NCBI RefSeq assembly: GCF_018448885.1
Contig: NZ_RCWB01000008.1
Coordinates: 103,143-167,142 of the forward strand
Direction: 5' to 3'
From: Photorhabdus caribbeanensis
GTDB taxonomy: Bacteria > Pseudomonadota > Gammaproteobacteria > Enterobacterales > Enterobacteriaceae
DNA length: 64,000 bases
Part shown: positions 63,019 to 64,000 of the stretch, piece by piece
Layout: every line of letters begins with the position of its first letter
Position numbering within the stretch: the stretch's first letter is position 1
Made by a program: the position numbers and the translations under genes
The notes under the pieces: generated by a model
Seen by the model: the letters and a program-made list of their open reading frames with translations, nothing else
Told to the model about the DNA's origin: nothing
Database searches by the model: none

Positions 63019-63759
63019 ATGAAAATATTGAAGATAACGCTGTCCTTATTATTTCTCTATTCTATTTACTGGGCGTTTGGTGACACCTTTTTTGACGGGC
63101 TTTTTCCTTTTTCACCTGACGAGAAGAAACAGTTGATTACGGTGGAGGGTATCGTGCCGAAATACACAAAACCGTATGTGTCTGCGCAATATATCTCAAA
63201 AGACTGTCTTAGATATCAGTTTGATGCAGGTATGTCGCCTTATCAAGTGCCGACTTATTATGGATTGGATTTGGATGTAAAAGCTGATCCACAAACTGGT
63301 TACTTTCAGGCGAAATTGCCTTTCAATGGTGGAGGATGGTGTAAATGGAAAATCAATCAAGCTTCTGTGGCAGTGGGATATACCGATGTCCGACATCTGG
63401 TGAAAGATGCTGTGCCATATACGGGAACCGGCTTAACCGCATTTATTAATGATGCTGTCCAGACGAATATTAGTGAAATTTCGGCATTGAATACCATTGA
63501 TTTTAGTCCGGTTATTTATCCTGTTTTGGAAATATCTGAGAAATTCCCGAAGAGTATATTTTTGCAAGGTAGGGTCGATATGTATCCCTTTCGGTTGAGG
63601 TTAACGCCGGGTGCAGAATGGAAAATTACTTATAAACCTAAATTAGATGAAACTAAGATGCCAAAAATTACTATAACTAAGGGGAAGGAATGGGTTGAAT
63701 ATCCTGATGGACGAATCGATCTTAATCGTCAAACAATAGACTACTGGAAAATAAAGTAA
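63019..63759 (+). CDS. Candidate lipase immunity protein, module 3 array gene 6
   Basis: 246 residues, last of the array. Anchor LLFLYSIYWAFGDTFFDGLF, with Gly where others have Trp; first half like gene 5, second half like gene 1 (VQTNISEISALNTIDFSPVI), C-terminus ITKGKEWVEYPDGRIDLN, DYWKIK. Followed after 54 bases by vgrG, so it may be cotranscribed into it. Confidence 0.75.
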   Translation: MKILKITLSLLFLYSIYWAFGDTFFDGLFPFSPDEKKQLITVEGIVPKYTKPYVSAQYISKDCLRYQFDAGMSPYQVPTYYGLDLDVKADPQTGYFQAKLPFNGGGWCKWKINQASVAVGYTDVRHLVKDAVPYTGTGLTAFINDAVQTNISEISALNTIDFSPVIYPVLEISEKFPKSIFLQGRVDMYPFRLRLTPGAEWKITYKPKLDETKMPKITITKGKEWVEYPDGRIDLNRQTIDYWKIK

Positions 63760-63813
63760 CGTCACCAAGGCCATATTATTAATTTACCTAAACATCAAAA
63801 ATAAGGAGTCCAT

Positions 63814-64000
63814 ATGAACGATGGATTACACTTTCTTTGTCATATTACCGATTTGCCGGAGAAAACGTTTGCGGTAGCTGAATTTTCTTTGCAGGAGGAA
63901 TTATCCGAACTCTTTACCCTATCTTTAATGCTGGTCAGTAAACGGGCCGATATTGATCTGGAATCACTGTTATTACAGTCTGTGAAATTCCGGGTGGTTT
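63814..64000 (+). CDS. vgrG: VgrG (T6SS spike protein), 5' part only
   Basis: The first 62 residues are in the window: MNDGLHFLCHITDLPEKTF, then AVAEFSLQEELSELFTLSLM and LESLLLQSVKFRVV. This is the usual VgrG N-terminus (gp27-like domain with the E-x-LS..F.L.L.L pattern). VgrG trimers tip the T6SS needle and carry effectors. Strong Shine-Dalgarno TAAGGAG 7 bases before the ATG. Its presence supports reading the lipases as T6SS cargo. Runs beyond the right edge. Confidence 0.85.
   Translation, partial: MNDGLHFLCHITDLPEKTFAVAEFSLQEELSELFTLSLMLVSKRADIDLESLLLQSVKFRVV

Noticed and set aside
58829..63759. Possible CRISPR-like array because of regular repeats
   Set aside because: The period of about 0.8 kb is made of full coding genes; there are no short repeats with unique spacers.

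Overview
The window is chromosomal DNA of a Photorhabdus-type bacterium (Morganellaceae, Enterobacterales). The evidence is near-familiar TcdA1/TcdB/TccC insecticidal toxin sequences, PAS4-type LuxR regulators, and an enterobacterial housekeeping backbone (mltD, gloB, yafS-like methyltransferase, rnhA, dnaQ, tRNA-Asp, tktA, epd, pgk, fbaA). No strain is assigned.

Layout. (1) 1-5140: AT-rich spacer, then the core cluster mltD-gloB / methyltransferase / rnhA / dnaQ and tRNA-Asp(GUC) with its own promoter and terminator. (2) 5141-8874: small accessory stretch after the tRNA holding a Ner/Nlp-like regulator, a MITE-like palindromic element and three tandem PAS-LuxR regulators. (3) 8875-15954: tktA, epd, pgk and fbaA, interrupted by a MarR regulator and an antibiotic-biosynthesis-monooxygenase-like gene. 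(4) 15955-64000: a large toxin region built from two interleaved systems. The Tc system is mostly on the minus strand: a tccC-like gene, tcdB, tcdA1-like, a second tccC-like gene with an ADP-ribosyltransferase tail, and a second tcdA-like gene lacking one receptor-binding insertion. The T6SS-type system is on the plus strand: three paralogous class-3 lipase (Tle-type) effector genes, each with a conserved leader of about 0.5 kb upstream and candidate immunity genes downstream (nine intact, two broken), one DUF4123 adaptor, and the start of a vgrG at the right edge. Two paralogous LysR regulators lie on the plus strand, each beyond a toxin block.

How they fit. TcdA-like proteins form the injection pore; TcdB plus a TccC make the cocoon that encloses and delivers the TccC tail. 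The two TccC proteins share a nearly common core but carry unrelated tails: one looks like a GNAT-fold domain, the other like an R-S-E ADP-ribosyltransferase. The lipases are predicted VgrG/DUF4123-delivered antibacterial phospholipases and the paralogous anchored or lipoprotein genes behind them are predicted periplasmic immunity proteins. Points most worth following are the six-gene immunity array after the third lipase, whose spacers contain remnants of the lipase 3' end; a 17-bp tandem repeat that breaks an AT-rich ABC permease frame and would restore it on loss of one unit; the predicted GNAT tail; and the natural loss of the receptor-binding insertion in the second TcdA. All functional statements are from reading the sequence; no database search was possible.
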